In this document: one piece after another, positions 21,948 to 34,802 of the stretch
How the letters are laid out: each line of letters starts with the position of its first letter
Numbering within the stretch: position 1 is the stretch's first letter
NCBI GenBank assembly: GCA_001969505.1
Contig: LSSK01000069.1
Location: forward strand, 1-57,058
Reading direction: 5' to 3'
Source of the DNA: Zancudomyces culisetae
Taxonomy: Eukaryota > Kickxellomycota > Harpellomycetes > Harpellales > Legeriomycetaceae
Length of the DNA stretch: 57,058 nucleotides
Notes under the pieces: model-generated
Databases searched by the model: none
The model's input: the letters and a program-made list of their open reading frames with translations, nothing else
Told to the model about the DNA's origin: nothing
Position numbers and translations under genes: made by a program

Positions 21948-24900
21948 CTAAAATGCCAAAAAATCGAAATAATTTACATCAAAGGATCCAATAGATTCGG
22001 TTCCAAAGTTACTATCGTTACTAGGATTGTTAGTCTTTGAACCCAAAACTTCGTTCGGGGTTGTATTAAGGCTAGTGTTACAAGGTTGATTATTGTTTTC
22101 GGTGTTTAGGGAATCGAGGTTTCCAAAAAGGTCAAAACCCTGAGTGGGATTTACAAGTGCCTTTTCGGAAGAGTCCAGCAAATTAGCACCAGTAGACGCG
22201 TTTGAGTCATCTTGCTTTTTTTGCTCACCAGAAAGGGTTCCGTTAGAGCTTCCGGCAACGCTGGGATTATTACCATTAACATTACCATTATTATTATTAT
22301 TATTTGTTTTGCGATTACGCTTTTTAATAACATTTGTTTTAAGACTCATTGGACGGTTGACACCATGTAACTTGTAGAATAGGCCACATGCGTTGCAAAG
22401 AGGCTTTCCACTGCTGTTGTCTCTTCGCCATAGCGGGGTCTTTTCGGTATTACAGTTGGAGCACCTTGTCTTTTCCTCACCATTTCTTCTATTTGAGGAC
22501 TCGCTGTGGGATGCACCATTTTCAGTACCGTTACTACCTCCGTTGGCGGCATCAGGTGAGTCAGTATTGGAGTCATTACCGCGGTATATTTTGTTATTTT
22601 TGAGTCTTTTTTCTTGATTCTTTGGAGGCTTTGTTACATATTTTTTAAGTTTTTTGTTTTTTTTGGCTTCAGGATCATCACATTTTCTCTTTTTCTTTTT
22701 GGAGTCACCGCCAGCGAGAACATCATAAACCTGGTTGAAATCATAGGTGTTGTTCCAGGCAAGCTGTGTATCGTCTAGAAGTTGGTTACCAGAAGAAAGG
22801 ATTTTATCTAGACATAGATTCTTTTCCAATGCAGCCTTTTGCTGGAGAAGAGTCTCATCAGAGCTGCTATGAGAATCATCAGCAGAGCTAGCTCTGTTGA
22901 TCAGGGCAGGATCAACAAATTTGTTTAACTCATTGTTGTTGTTTGGGTCTGCATCTTTAAAGCATAGCCACGATTGATCGATATTTGTAGTATCTGATGC
23001 ATTGCTTCCACGTATCAAATCGGCATAAAAGGCATTCAGAGCAGCAAGATTGTATCGCTCCATCTCCTTCTTGACTAGAGTCTCCACAATCTTTTGTTTG
23101 CTGGCTTCTGAAAAGTTTACCCTGCGTTCAATTTCCCCAAGGTCAGATCCAAGATTCAGTTTGTTTAAGACAGCCTTCAAGTCACCAGATGCACCTCGCG
23201 CAGTATTTGGATCCAAGCCCAAGAAAAACTTTTCAATAACCTCTTTGTTGGATACTCTGTTCCCTAGATCGAAATTTGCACATGTTTGACTGTTTGAACT
23301 CTGGCTGACAAAGCTTGTGTCCTGAGAAAGATTGAGATTGGTGGCTACTGCTTGTTCTAAACCTTGTGCATTAACTGTAGAGAGGTCAAATGTGTTTTTA
23401 AATCCAGTTTCAACATTTTTGCTATCAAAATTGTTGAAATTCATGTTCAGACCCAAAGGATTATCACTTAACAGCTTATGCGCCTCATTAAGTTTAATAA
23501 ATGGCATCAGTGCATCTTCTGTCTTGAGTGTGTTATTTGCTGCTTGGCTGGCAAGATTCTGCCCACCTACATGCAATCTCATTTGCTTTGTAAACTCGCA
23601 GTCGTCAGTTGAATCAACAATTACATCATTGTTGCTCTTTGTAGACAAGCTCAGATATTTCTCTATACTATTTTGCGCCATATTTGAACCCTTGTTCTGA
23701 TTGATGAGTGCTTCTAGATAGAGGTTTACGATATTCTGGTTTTCATCAGCCTTCTGATCAAAATGAAACCCCTTACCACCATTCTTCCATGCATTCTCAA
23801 GTATTTCAGTTGCACCAGGTATCTTGGCATAATTCTTTAGCCTCTTGCTTACCTCCAACAACTTCCTTTTCATAGCTTGTGCTTTTTTAGCTTTGCTTTT
23901 ACCGGTTGTCGGCTTCTTTCCTGCCTTAGTAGCAATATCCTCAACCATCCCCATTGGATTGGCGAAACCAGCCCCATCATACGTGGATATGTTGAGAAAT
24001 GAGTTGTTACCAGCAAAATCTGTACCCATGTTATGCATGAGTCCTTCTCCATCCTCAAGTTCTCCTTTAATTTCATTTTCTATACTGTTGTTAAGCCAAG
24101 TATTTAATGCTTCGGCTTTTTGTAGCTCGTCGTTACAGGAACATTCACTACCCAAAATACATCTCATGTCCATGCATAAACCAGCCTTCACACCGCTAAT
24201 CCCTACGTTGCACTTCGCGCAGCAAGCGTTACATAACCTTTTGTTTTCTGTCAGGATAGGCTTTTGCTCCCTCTCTATGAGTTTTTTTCCTTTAGTGCGC
24301 GCATCCTGCTCGGCTTTACGCAAGTCACTACAACTATTGCTCTTTCTATATAGAAATGTTGTTCTTTTTCCAGGAAACTCGTTTATGGACTCTGTCTCGT
24401 ATTCCTTTACTCCAAACAGATGGTATCCGTTACTTGACTCCGCCTTTTTATAATTGAGATCAACATGCATTGGTTCAGAGTTGGCACTAGCAGACTCTTC
24501 TGAAATTCCCGTCATACCCCTCCCACTATGGCTTCGAGTCTCAAGTGAATCAACATCGCTGTGCCTATCCCTCTTACTTATTACATCCTCTTTCCCCAGA
24601 TTACACAAAACCTTGTGTAGGCTTGTGTTTTTAAAGTCTTGGTCGTTGTGGCTGACGTCTGATTTGCTGTCTTCATCACTGAATATTGATCCACTTCCCA
24701 CACACTTTTTGTCATGTTTTGGAACACTCATTCTCCAGAGCATATTCTTGGTCCTGTCACCATCAGGTAAAATGTTCCAAGATTTGACATACAACCTCCA
24801 GAGTTTGTCAGTGCTTGAGTTGACACTCAGCATCAAATCGCGCTCATTATCACAATAGTCATACTCATCCCTCCACGTTTGTATGAGCTGCTTTAGCCAA

Positions 24901-25269
24901 GTACCATTGCATCTTGACCTTTGGCTACCATCTTCACTCCCTGTTTTGTCTAATATAATTGATAAACAAGAACGAGTTATATTTATTTTGTACCAGATAC
25001 CACAAAATTCACAGTTATTTCTTCATAGAAACACTTAATTATTCCATTATGCATTCTTCTTTTCCTCTTCCTCTGTTTTTTTCTCTTTCTCTTTCTCTTT
25101 TTCTCTTTTTCCGCTTTTATTTTTTTGTTTTTTTAAAAAATTGGAGATGAGTATTGCGGATATTTAATAGCTTACTTTTTTCAAAAGGACAGACAGCCTT
25201 CCCACCTATTGAATAACCAAAAGGCTTCTTGGCAGGAATAGACACAGGTGCACATACAGTTTCAACCAT
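21948..25269 (-). CDS. areA: AreA/Gln3-like GATA transcription factor
   Basis: Nitrogen-regulatory GATA-type activator, by similarity. Exons 25269-25176 and 24949-21948 give 1031 residues. Around residues 80-106 is [20 protein letters not shown] followed by MLWRM, the motif of the fungal GATA N-terminal domain that AreA-type factors share. A Cys-rich cluster follows near residues 270-305. The single zinc finger is near residues 861-885 ([20 protein letters not shown] then PLCNACG), followed by the basic tail [20 protein letters not shown], which matches AreA closely. Between the inner cysteines I count 18 residues rather than the 17 usual for AreA. Between these parts the protein is Asn/Ser/Lys-rich with a poly-Asn run after the finger. 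Exon 1 ([20 protein letters not shown]) joins in phase 1 with a consensus donor. Targets would be HGATAR sites; one lies just upstream of the arginase gene in this window. Confidence 0.9.
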
Positions 25270-28200
25270 TTTTGTTCGGATATCTTCTTAAGCGCTCTAT
25301 GTTTTTAGTAATCGAAAAATAGGTTATAGATATGACTATACATCGGAGCCAAGCCAGTATAATTATAATTATATTGTTATCACTGTGAATCTAAAGCGTT
25401 TGTTTGTGTATGTTTACCTGTTCTTGCTTTTGATGTTTATAAAGATGTTTCAAGTTTTACAAGTGTATGATAATCATATATATTCCGGTCACGAATGCCA
25501 TAAAGTAGAAAATGTCAACTTTATCTCTGTAATTCCCTTTATATATATTTATATATGTATTTGTAACAATAAAATGTTTCCTTTTTTTTAGGTTTGAAAG
25601 GGACTTTGTGCTTTTGATGATAGTGAGTTTAGTTGTCAACTTAGCAAAGCTGTTTGTTGGTAGATATATTTTTTCAAATTCACTAAAGAGTAAAAGAAAA
25701 AATACAAAGATTTAGTGTATAAGTATTTCATACGACAATGATTTATCAAAAAATAGTGGTAAAGAACCAAATTCTTAAGCTATATACTAAATGCCAACCC
25801 AGTTGCTTTTATACTTTACCCAATATTTATTATATAATGCTTTTTCATTTGAGTTTTCTGGGCGAATTTCATGTGCACCAAAATTTCAACCCATTGTGTT
25901 ATTAAGATGGACTGCATTTTCAATCTACCGTAGTTTAGCTCATTTCCAATTTATCCACAATTCCAATAATTGTTTTCAATTATTTTTATTATAATTTTTG
26001 TTTGTATTAATTATAATTTTTATTTACTTTTATTATTTTTTTATTTATTTTTATTATAGTTGTTATTATTATTATTAATTAATTTGTAGCTATTTTTCAA
26101 GACATGGAAAACACCAATGTTAAAATATTCCTGGCCTAATTAGCAGCAACCCTCAACAATACCATCAAATACAAACCTTAATTTCAATTTTTTGGTGCAA
26201 GCTGCTTTGGTTATGTACATCCACTCCATTATCCAAAAAAATAATTATAAATCCCATCACTTGACAAACCATCAATCAGAAGTAATAATGTAAACATGTT
26301 TTACAAAAGTGTAGACATCATACACGAACATCACACTTCCATTTGCCAGAACTTCTTCACATCTGAAGTGGCTAGATCCTCCTTCTTCCTTTCTTCGCCT
26401 CCCTTCCATCAAAGTATGAAACAACTACCTTACTCTTTGCAACCCACCAAATTGTCCCCGATTTGCATGGATTTTTTCTATTCATAAAATATAATGCAAA
26501 TTATAGCTGGTCTAACCAAATACACTTACAAAAATGGTCCAGTTTGTGCTTATTCCCATATATTATCTCTTCTCAAGATTCAAGTGTATTTCATGATGAG
26601 CTCATATGTCCGTGTAAATGCATGCCGAAGTAGCCCCCAGACTAGCAATAAAACGAAAGAAAAAAGTCATCCAATATTGAGAGCATAGATTTCGATAGTA
26701 TGGGAGGGTATCAAAAAAAAGCGCGGTATTTATCTTTCACCTATCAACAAACGAGTCAATATTTTAAAGTTTTCGATTCGGTTAAACGGTTCAGTTATTT
26801 GCTAACATTATAATCACGACCCTTTTTCACTATACCCTTCCACCACTTTTTTGTCAATTTGCATAATTGCTTTGTAAAAAAGTTTTCCCGTCTATTTTGG
26901 TTAAGGCCAGCATTTAAACCATCCCTACCCAAAGCACAGATGCACTTATTGGCAAGCAACACATTAGATAAATTTGCAAAAATACCCTGGTCCACAAAAG
27001 ACTCCTCCCCCCCCCAAAACACCTCGCAAACTAATGACTTTATATTAACAATATGTACACAGTACTCTTGTTATCGATAGAGCGTTTTTATTTGTTCCCT
27101 TAGCTATTACACATTTAATCTCACGCTACCAGATCCATTCGTTGAGAGCAGTTTTGTATTTAGTGACCCACCTATAAAATTTCAAATTGCATCCATTTTT
27201 CTAAATGAGGCTCGTGAAAAAAAAATTTTTTTTTCACTACCCTTTTCTTTCATATCTATACATCTCACTAACATCCTTGCTCGCTTGTAATTTGCGCTTG
27301 CTAAATATATTGCGTTTTTATAAGGCTAGTTACAAGACAATTTCCGTTAACATTTTTCCGCATTCATGCAGTTGTTTCTCTTTATTTGCCCTAGCTCAAA
27401 AACTCTATCCAACCCTTTCCTTTCAAAGAAAATTTTTTTTTTACCAGAATCCGATTGGCGGCCTTTTTTGCAATTATTTTTTAGAACATTTGTAAACTAA
27501 ATCAATTTAACAAGCATCCTCGCCTAAAAGCTTTCCGCTAAATTATCACTCAGACCCAATAGCAGATCAAAAGATAATGAGCCGATAAGCAAAGCACAGA
27601 ATAGAGGACAAAGTTAGGCAATTTAATCGACTTTCAAGATTATATGAAACCCATCGAGGTGCTATCAATCGCACCAATTGGGGTTTATGTTTTAATTCAT
27701 TGAATTTCCAATGTTGAAAATATGACATTTCCATGAGGGTGCTCGTGCCAAACAAAATGGCATTCTTTGTAGGATTCACCTCCAGCCACCACTATCCTCC
27801 ATTAAATTTGGATAACATTGCTTTGGGGAAATAGCGTGGGTGGGAGTAATTTGTTTTGGGTCCACTCACAAACAAAGCATAGTTCATCAACAATGAAAAT
27901 GAAAATGGCTGTGACTATGACCATCACAATGTTTACGTTTATGTTAATGTCAATACCAATATTAATGGTCGTGGTGGTGATGTCCATGTAGATACCAAGT
28001 ATCAAGGACGACAACTGCCGAAAGGATAAATACACGTCATCTGTAAATAGGCACAGTTTTAGACAGAACTTTATTGTAAAAAAAAATATCAGCACAGCTC
28101 TAGAACACTAGGTCGTTAATAGTACCTGTTTCCTTCCCACCTTTAAAAGCATGGATAGATGGTACATGTCCGTGCAACGTTTGTTGTAATTAATGCAATA

Positions 28201-31200
28201 AAGGTATTATTATGCAGTACCCAGAAATTTGGGTTTTATTTACTGCTGTGCACAAATTGTCGTCAATAAACCGAATTTGGGGTCATAGAATTCTACCACG
28301 TGTAAAAATATTGCAAAATAGTAGATAATTGTCAAAATTATAGAGCGAGCAGGTTCAAATATGCGAATTATATATCTCCGATGTATTAAATTCATTTTTC
28401 TAAATTTGCAATGCTTTATTTCGGTTTATTTTTGGAAAACATCACCCCATAAACAATAATGACAAAAAAATTGTTTACCTGAGCACAATTTTCACTAAAA
28501 AAAATAATAATGAATAAACCAAACAAAATAATTCGTTACTTGAGAGATATTTTTCAGCCAGAGCATCCCTGAATGGTTCATTTTATAGCGCTAATCTTGG
28601 TGTCGGGCAAATTTTCATGCATCTTGTGTAACAACAAATAGGCACAAATTTTTGCTTTCTCCTCTCTCCTTCTCCATTTCATCTCTTTTGAAATCATGAA
28701 AAACTCCAATGATTTTACAAAATATCCGTTTTAAGTCAATTGGGGTAATTTACTGACTTATTAAGAAATCAACCGAGAAAACAAGTGAAAAGGATTAGCA
28801 ACTTCTATTTACTAGAACAGAGTTTTAACAACATCCTGTTCGTATTTTTCGCGACAGTACTTTGGAATATTACATAAAAAATGTACATCCTTTCAAGTCT
28901 TGCCATTTTACACTTACCAGCGGGTTAAATAGTGTAAACGGGTCGGGCTCATCTAAGTAATTTGATGACCACAAAATAAAAGTATATATCACTCACACCA
29001 CTCGAAGTGGACTTAATCTAATATAAATCATAACTAAGCATCAAATTGTGTTTTTAAACGTGTCTTCATCACAAAATTTTAGGTTTGTAAGCTTGAATCT
29101 ATTAGTTCTTGGTCTCACAAAACTGGCTTAGTCTGTCTGTGTATATTTGTATTTTGTAATTTATTTGTTTTACGTTTACTCATTTGCCCACTTATTAATT
29201 GTGTAAAAATATCAGCATCATTTTCATTTTAATAAAACAGATATTTAAAATAAAAAAACTGATCCGTTGGACATGGACAATACAGATGCAAATATACTAG
29301 AATAAAATTTGTTATACTGGGTACATTTTATTTTTTGCATTTATTATAAACTCCATTTCACAGTGTCTTTCACTAGTACTCACCACAAATGTTACATTAC
29401 CTAAAACTGACTCATACACCAAATGGAAATCCTTGTTACCCATTTACCCATTCTCTGATCTTTTCCACCAATTTAATGAGAACTTATTGAAGGCTAATTT
29501 AATGTATATCTGGGGGCAACACGATGCACAATCCACCTACTAATAAATATCCATTTGTACGTATAATTGCCTTTTACAAAATGTTTTTAGTGAATGTATG
29601 CACTTTAGTTAATACCTTCAAATATCTTTAACAGCTATAGCCGTTTCTGAATTAAGTATTTTTTAAAATAATTTTTGGGTTCCCTACTTGTTTTTGAAGT
29701 TTTGTACACAACAATGCAATATACAAGGTTAGTGCTAATCATACTGACTCTAAAGCACCAAACTTGACTGTAAAAAGCTTGTCGGAATTGCTTTAATATT
29801 CATTAGTTACTGTAAGTAGCTATATCGAATATCCTCACCAATAAATCACTAATGTGAGAATAATATAGTGGTTTGGATTATGGAAAGATTCTCAGTTTAA
29901 TTTATCGCTCATGTTTTTTTGTAAAAATCGGTAAATATGAATCACAATGTGAAATTAAAATTGGTGGCATTATAATTCAGGTTGATTTAATATTTGTGAA
30001 TTATATTTTGGCAACAAACCCCCGAATTATTCACATAAAATCTATGGCGATTAGGAATAGGCAATGAACACAAAAATTTGACCTCAACTAAGCAGAAGCC
30101 ATGAACTAAAGACAAAAATAAGTTGAAACTTGAAACAGATGAATTTAGGAGGGGGGAGCGCTTTGTTCATATTCGTCCGTACTTTTCTTATCGATTGGTT
30201 TTTCTGTAGTATAATTGCATGCTGCCAACCTATTACTCTATTGCTAACCGTAGATTTAACTTTTTTCACATGCTTTTATTTACAAGATAATGATCAAATA
30301 TGAGCATAAAATCTATTTTTATTCAAGGAAGGATAATATCCAGAAAGTGTTGTGATATTTCTAAACTACGCCATTTTATTGAATGAATATTGTAATTTTG
30401 GATGTTTAAGCTTGAGATTAGCATTACTCAACTGTTATAATATAACTGTTTAATAAAAACTGTTTAATAATATGTTTCTATATTGAAATATACAAAATAT
30501 TGGATTTCACCAAATTATTTCAGAAAATGTTGTAGATTCTAAAAATGTTAATGTAGTTGCTATAAAATAATGGCTAATTATTCAAGAAAAGAAAGTTATT
30601 TAATTAAAAACGGTAATCGGAATTGCTGGTGTAGGCTATTATCACAATTTTAATACCAAGAATCAAAGAAATCTTTTGACAGCTTTTGAAATTTTAATTT
30701 AACTACAATTCATTTAAACATCTGCGCACATACCACTTTCTATGTGTGAGCAAGTGCCAACAATAGCTAATTTAAAATTTTGTGAATAAAAAAAACCCCA
30801 ACTAAACATCGCTTTCCTTTTTTTTTCACCTCCAAACATAATGGTGTTAAAAAAAATACATAGGTACAGTCAAAATCAAAACAAAAGCTCACACTCAATA
30901 GAACGATGTCGAGTTATTGAACTGGGCATATAGTCTATTACCCTGGTCTCAGCTTAGCTCATGATCGATTTAAAAAAAAATTTTTTTCAACACAGATTGT
31001 AGTTTTACTGTAACTTATATTGGCTACTCATCAAGTGGCGCTCGTGCATTTAGATAATACCACACCATCAACTCACTCATTACCCTCTACGCTACATTCC
31101 CCACTTATTCAATTAAAACATATATTTTGTTGATGTTACAGGCATCTATAAGCGAAAGAAAATATGAGGATATATTAGTACAGTTGTGCAATATTCAAAC

Positions 31201-31523
31201 ATATATCTGTAAGCGCCTCAGTTGCTTGATTAACTTTCACAATTTTACACAGCAAGAGTTGATTTCATCTAATAACTTCTAAATCATCGAACGATCAACG
31301 ATGTATAAAGCCAAAAGAATAGTTTGGACGCTCATTTATTTAACCCATGATGGTATTCGAAAAAAATAAACTACTTAAACTATAGTGTTACCAACAACAA
31401 CAAAAGGGCATGTAGAATATACTTCTCCAAATATCTATAATTGTGCTCAGGGAAACCGTCTACATTCACTCACACACAATCAAGATCGCACTAAAACCAC
31501 CTTTAAATAAAAAAGAGAAGCGA
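25270..31523. other. Gene-poor region, 6.3 kb
   Basis: No gene, tRNA or mobile-element signature is supported on either strand. Composition is strongly AT-rich with many A/T homopolymers. It includes a perfect palindrome at 27214-27237, a C9 run at 27007-27015 and an A9T7 tract at 30972-30987. Short open frames have random-looking composition. A fast-evolving multi-exon gene or a non-coding RNA could be hidden here without my recognising it. Confidence 0.5.
27214..27237. repeat. Perfect 24-bp palindrome GTG-A9-T9-CAC
   Basis: Read directly: GTG, nine A, nine T, CAC. It is the cleanest of several A-tract/T-tract dyads in the non-coding parts of the window. It could form a hairpin in RNA or a rigid, nucleosome-excluding DNA segment. 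Confidence 0.9.
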
Positions 31524-33112
31524 CTATTTAATAATGACATCGGCATCATACCTGACATAAACCCTTTCTTCTATGCCTGATTTGGCTGAGGTGTACCGTG
31601 CCAATGCGTACAAGTAATCACTAAGACGATTGAGATACTTTAACACGCCTTGATCAATTTGCTTTTCCAGTGGGATGACTCTGCGCTCCGCTCTACGACA
31701 TACTGTCCTAGCCACATGTAAGGTCGAAGCAGCTTTCCCCCCGGACTACAGTGTAAATTGGTTTTTGTTTTAAAAGTATGTTTGAAGGTAAATAAGCTTT
31801 GAAATGCCGTATTTTGGTGTTATATGAAAAAAAAACTTTTTTTTTTGAATCAGCACAATTTACAGCAAAATAATGTGCAAAATGTGTTGTTTGAGATGTA
31901 TATGTTGGCTGGAATATGTAAAAAGAAATAGGTTATGATTACCGGCAATGTAAAGTATTTCAGTTTAGGGAGATCACTCATCGCTGTATCTATCCAAGTT
32001 TCCAATTCATTCAAAAACTCGGAGTTTGTATCAAATCTAGTTCGCTCTATTTTGTTTGTAAATACTCTTATTACTCTTGAAATCAAGAATTGACATATAA
32101 AAGTATACAAGAAAACAGAATACAAAAGAAGAGGTAATAAATTTAGGGGCACATACTAAGTTTATTGGTGCTTGAGGATAAAATGGGTGTAGCAATATTG
32201 GAACCGATGTCTTGCAGCAAGCATTGAATTTTCTCAAGTTTCGGTGAGATTTCTTTGGCCAGGTCGTCACTGAGGAATGCTTGAGCCAGTCTATAGTTTT
32301 TTTGATGTATATTGTTTTCTTGATTATTAATCTCTAGGACTTAGCCTATGAAGGATCCAAATATGTTTAAGTACTATAAAAATACAAACAAAAGACAGTA
32401 AATAAAATAGTACCCTAGCATGGATGAAAGCTCATCAATTGTTCCCAGTGCTTCAAATACCGCGTCATCCTTGGGTCTTCGTTCTCCAGTATACAATGAG
32501 GACATGCCTTTATAGTTTTGTAATTGTAAAATTAAAAAATACATTATATTTATTCAGTGTAAAAAAAAGTGCTCTACTGCACATAAAAAAATAAATAAAG
32601 TATTGATTATGTTGAGGGTGTTGAGGGTGCTTACATCGGAAATAAACTACCCAAATGTGAAAAAAAGTAGTAGTGTTAATATACCTTTATCGCCTGTTTT
32701 GGTATATATCTTTAGTTTGGATTCGTTAGAGATTCTATTAAGATATATAGTATGAGCAATAATACCAAGTATTTGTTATCTAAACGTGTTAAATAGTTCT
32801 TGAGGGATAATGCTTTGTTTAATGTCAGGGTTGCCTGATTATTTGTGTTACTTATGAACAAAAGAACATGAATTTTCAAGAGTGTAGAAGGTGAAAAGTC
32901 ATTTGAAATGAGCTGTTTTCTTCTCTCTTTCTTCTACACATTTAGAAGATATATAGCCGAAAAGACACTCACATTTGGTCTGGATTTGCTACTTTTAATT
33001 CCCTGTTTAGCCACGAATAATTGCTCAACTGCCTCAAGCTTCTCATTCCAATAAGCGGAGCTAGACGGATCATACCTTTAGATGTCGTTTGTAATTGTTG
33101 TAATAGCCGCAT
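31524..33112 (-). CDS. MMAB: ATP:cob(I)alamin adenosyltransferase (PduO/MMAB type)
   Basis: Makes adenosylcobalamin, the cofactor of methylmalonyl-CoA mutase, in the mitochondrial matrix. Six exons in transcript order: 33112-32973, 32734-32685, 32507-32414, 32290-32157, 32046-31943, 31745-31524 (140, 50, 94, 134, 104 and 222 nt), total 744 nt, 247 residues. The N terminus is Arg-rich with almost no acidic residues ([20 protein letters not shown]), a likely presequence. Family motifs then follow: [30 protein letters not shown] with [65 protein letters not shown] and [15 protein letters not shown]. All five junctions are GT-AG with matching phase, and every conserved block is present, so the gene looks functional. 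The 50-nt exon 2 is unusually small. Dikarya mostly lack B12 enzymes, so this gene is informative about lineage. Confidence 0.94.
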
Positions 33113-33594
33113 TTCAAGAGTTTTATTCTTTATGTTTTTGGTATTGATACTTGAATTTAAATTTGAATTTTAGTAGTAGGTAAAATACAAAGTTATAAAT
33201 ATTCTATCTTGATTTTAACTTTTGCGCAATTCTTTTTGCAAATACCCAAGTTGCAATAAATTTGCTAGTAAATTGTATTTTGTTGTGGATTTTCAAATCC
33301 CTAATCCTCTTCCTTTCCACTCTTCGTCTCCATCAAAAAAAGCAAAAGCAAAAACAAAAAGACAAAAAGACAAAAAGAAATAGCAGTTTGGGTACAACTG
33401 TACCAATATCTTTTCCATCCTCTATTCCCAAATTGGGAAAGGTGCAATTTTCATATTCAAAAAGGGAACTATAAACGTGTATAGCATTTATTCATCGGAT
33501 AAGATGGTGACTACCAAACAAATGAATTATGATAGTATTGAAGATATTGGGTGAAAAAACATCCTAGATAACAAACGTGCTAATATATAAAAAG
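33113..33594. other. Intergenic region, MMAB promoter to arginase 3' end
   Basis: 482 bp with no convincing gene. A plus-strand frame of 70 codons at 33262-33474 is dominated by a Lys/Gln run from an AAAAGC/AAAGAC repeat and is not accepted. Confidence 0.55.
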
Positions 33595-34733
33595 TTACAA
33601 CAATGTTTCACCCAGAGTACATCTTACCAATGAACATCCTATTGCGACTGAAAGTTCAGCGCTATTGGTATCGCCCAATAGCGGATTAACCTCAACCAAA
33701 TCCATAGCGACAAGACAGCCCGTTAAAGCAAGCTCTTCACAAAGGTAGTGACCCTCTCTAAATGTCAGGCCGCCTCTGACAGGTGTTCCAGTTGCCTGTA
33801 CTACTGAGGGGTCCATAGCGTCAACATCGTAACTCAGATGTATTGGCAGATCTCTGTTTGGGTTAACGTAGTCCAAGGCCATTTCTACGACCTTTGAAAT
33901 ACCATATTTGTCGACTTCGTGCATTGAAAATGCGCGAATGTTGTGTTTTCTGAGTATCTGTTTTTCTCCATCGTCCACGTCACGAAGGCCAATATAAACC
34001 AGTCTATTTTTTTTCAAAATGGGTTTGATCCACTCAAAGTATTTATTATCACCACTGATTCCAAGTATATACGACAGGGGCATTCCATGAATATTTCCCG
34101 AACTAGAACTTTCCACAGTGTTTATATCCTATTGTATAAATAAATTTTTTTAAAAGTAAGTAGCTGGAAATAAAAACATGAGTACACAGTTGGTATAAAA
34201 GTCATTATAAAAATGAGCAATGTCAGAGCCAAATCAAGAACAAAATGAGAATAGAATTAAAACTTAAATAAACTTACTGCATGTGCATCAACCCAAACCA
34301 CACACAAATCGTCGCCGTATACAGCTGTAGTTCCAGCTATGGTTCCCACAGCGATAGAATGATCACCACCCAGAGTCAAAGCAAAGTTCCCCTTGGCACA
34401 TGCACTCTGTACTCTCTCAGCAACATCTTTACAAGTATTACTGACCCAGATTGGATTCTTGAGCAGTTCAGACTCGCCATCGAACTCTGGTTTTTTTGAC
34501 ATATCAACATCGCTAGTTCCTTCGCGGGTTACATTGTAGCCTAACTTTTTCAACTGATCAATCAAACCAAACTTCTCCAGCTCAATAGGTCCGAGTTCAA
34601 CACCGCGTTTACCTTGGCCTCCGCTGAAGGGCACAGGGATCACAGATACTGTGTTGTTGACTAGAAACTTGTTCTTTGTAGGCTCTGGATAAAAACTAGT
34701 TTCCTCCATTGTTCCGTTTTCTAAAAGCACCAT
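33595..34733 (-). CDS. CAR1: Arginase
   Basis: Hydrolyses L-arginine to ornithine and urea with a two-manganese centre; first step of arginine catabolism. Exons 34733-34278 and 34128-33595 (456 and 534 nt, phase 0) give 329 residues, the usual arginase length. Metal-binding motifs are complete: GGDHS near residue 128, DAHAD across the exon junction (DAHA ends exon 1, DINT starts exon 2), and SYDVDAMDPS near residue 245. Other landmarks are IPVPFSGGQGKRGVELGP, ESSSSGNIHGMPLSY, GTPVRGGLTFREGHYLCEE and MDLVEVNPLL. No presequence is evident, so it is probably cytosolic. A GATAAG hexamer lies about 70 bp upstream of the start codon, consistent with nitrogen control by a GATA factor such as the one at 21948-25269; that link is inference. 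Confidence 0.96.
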
Positions 34734-34802
34734 TAATAAAATAGTTTATTTTTAATACAAACTTTGCAATAATCGAAAGTTTGTAGCTACTTTTACAAGC
34801 GC

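Noticed and set aside
28340-28365. Possible tRNA B box (AGGTTCAAAT)
   Set aside because: It lacks the CC end of the B box, and no A box or acceptor stem can be formed around it.
32973-33070. A second open frame in MMAB exon 1, reading [15 protein letters not shown]
   Set aside because: It has no start codon upstream and its end phase does not match the GT-AG junction at 32734; the ATG frame does match and gives a mitochondrial presequence.
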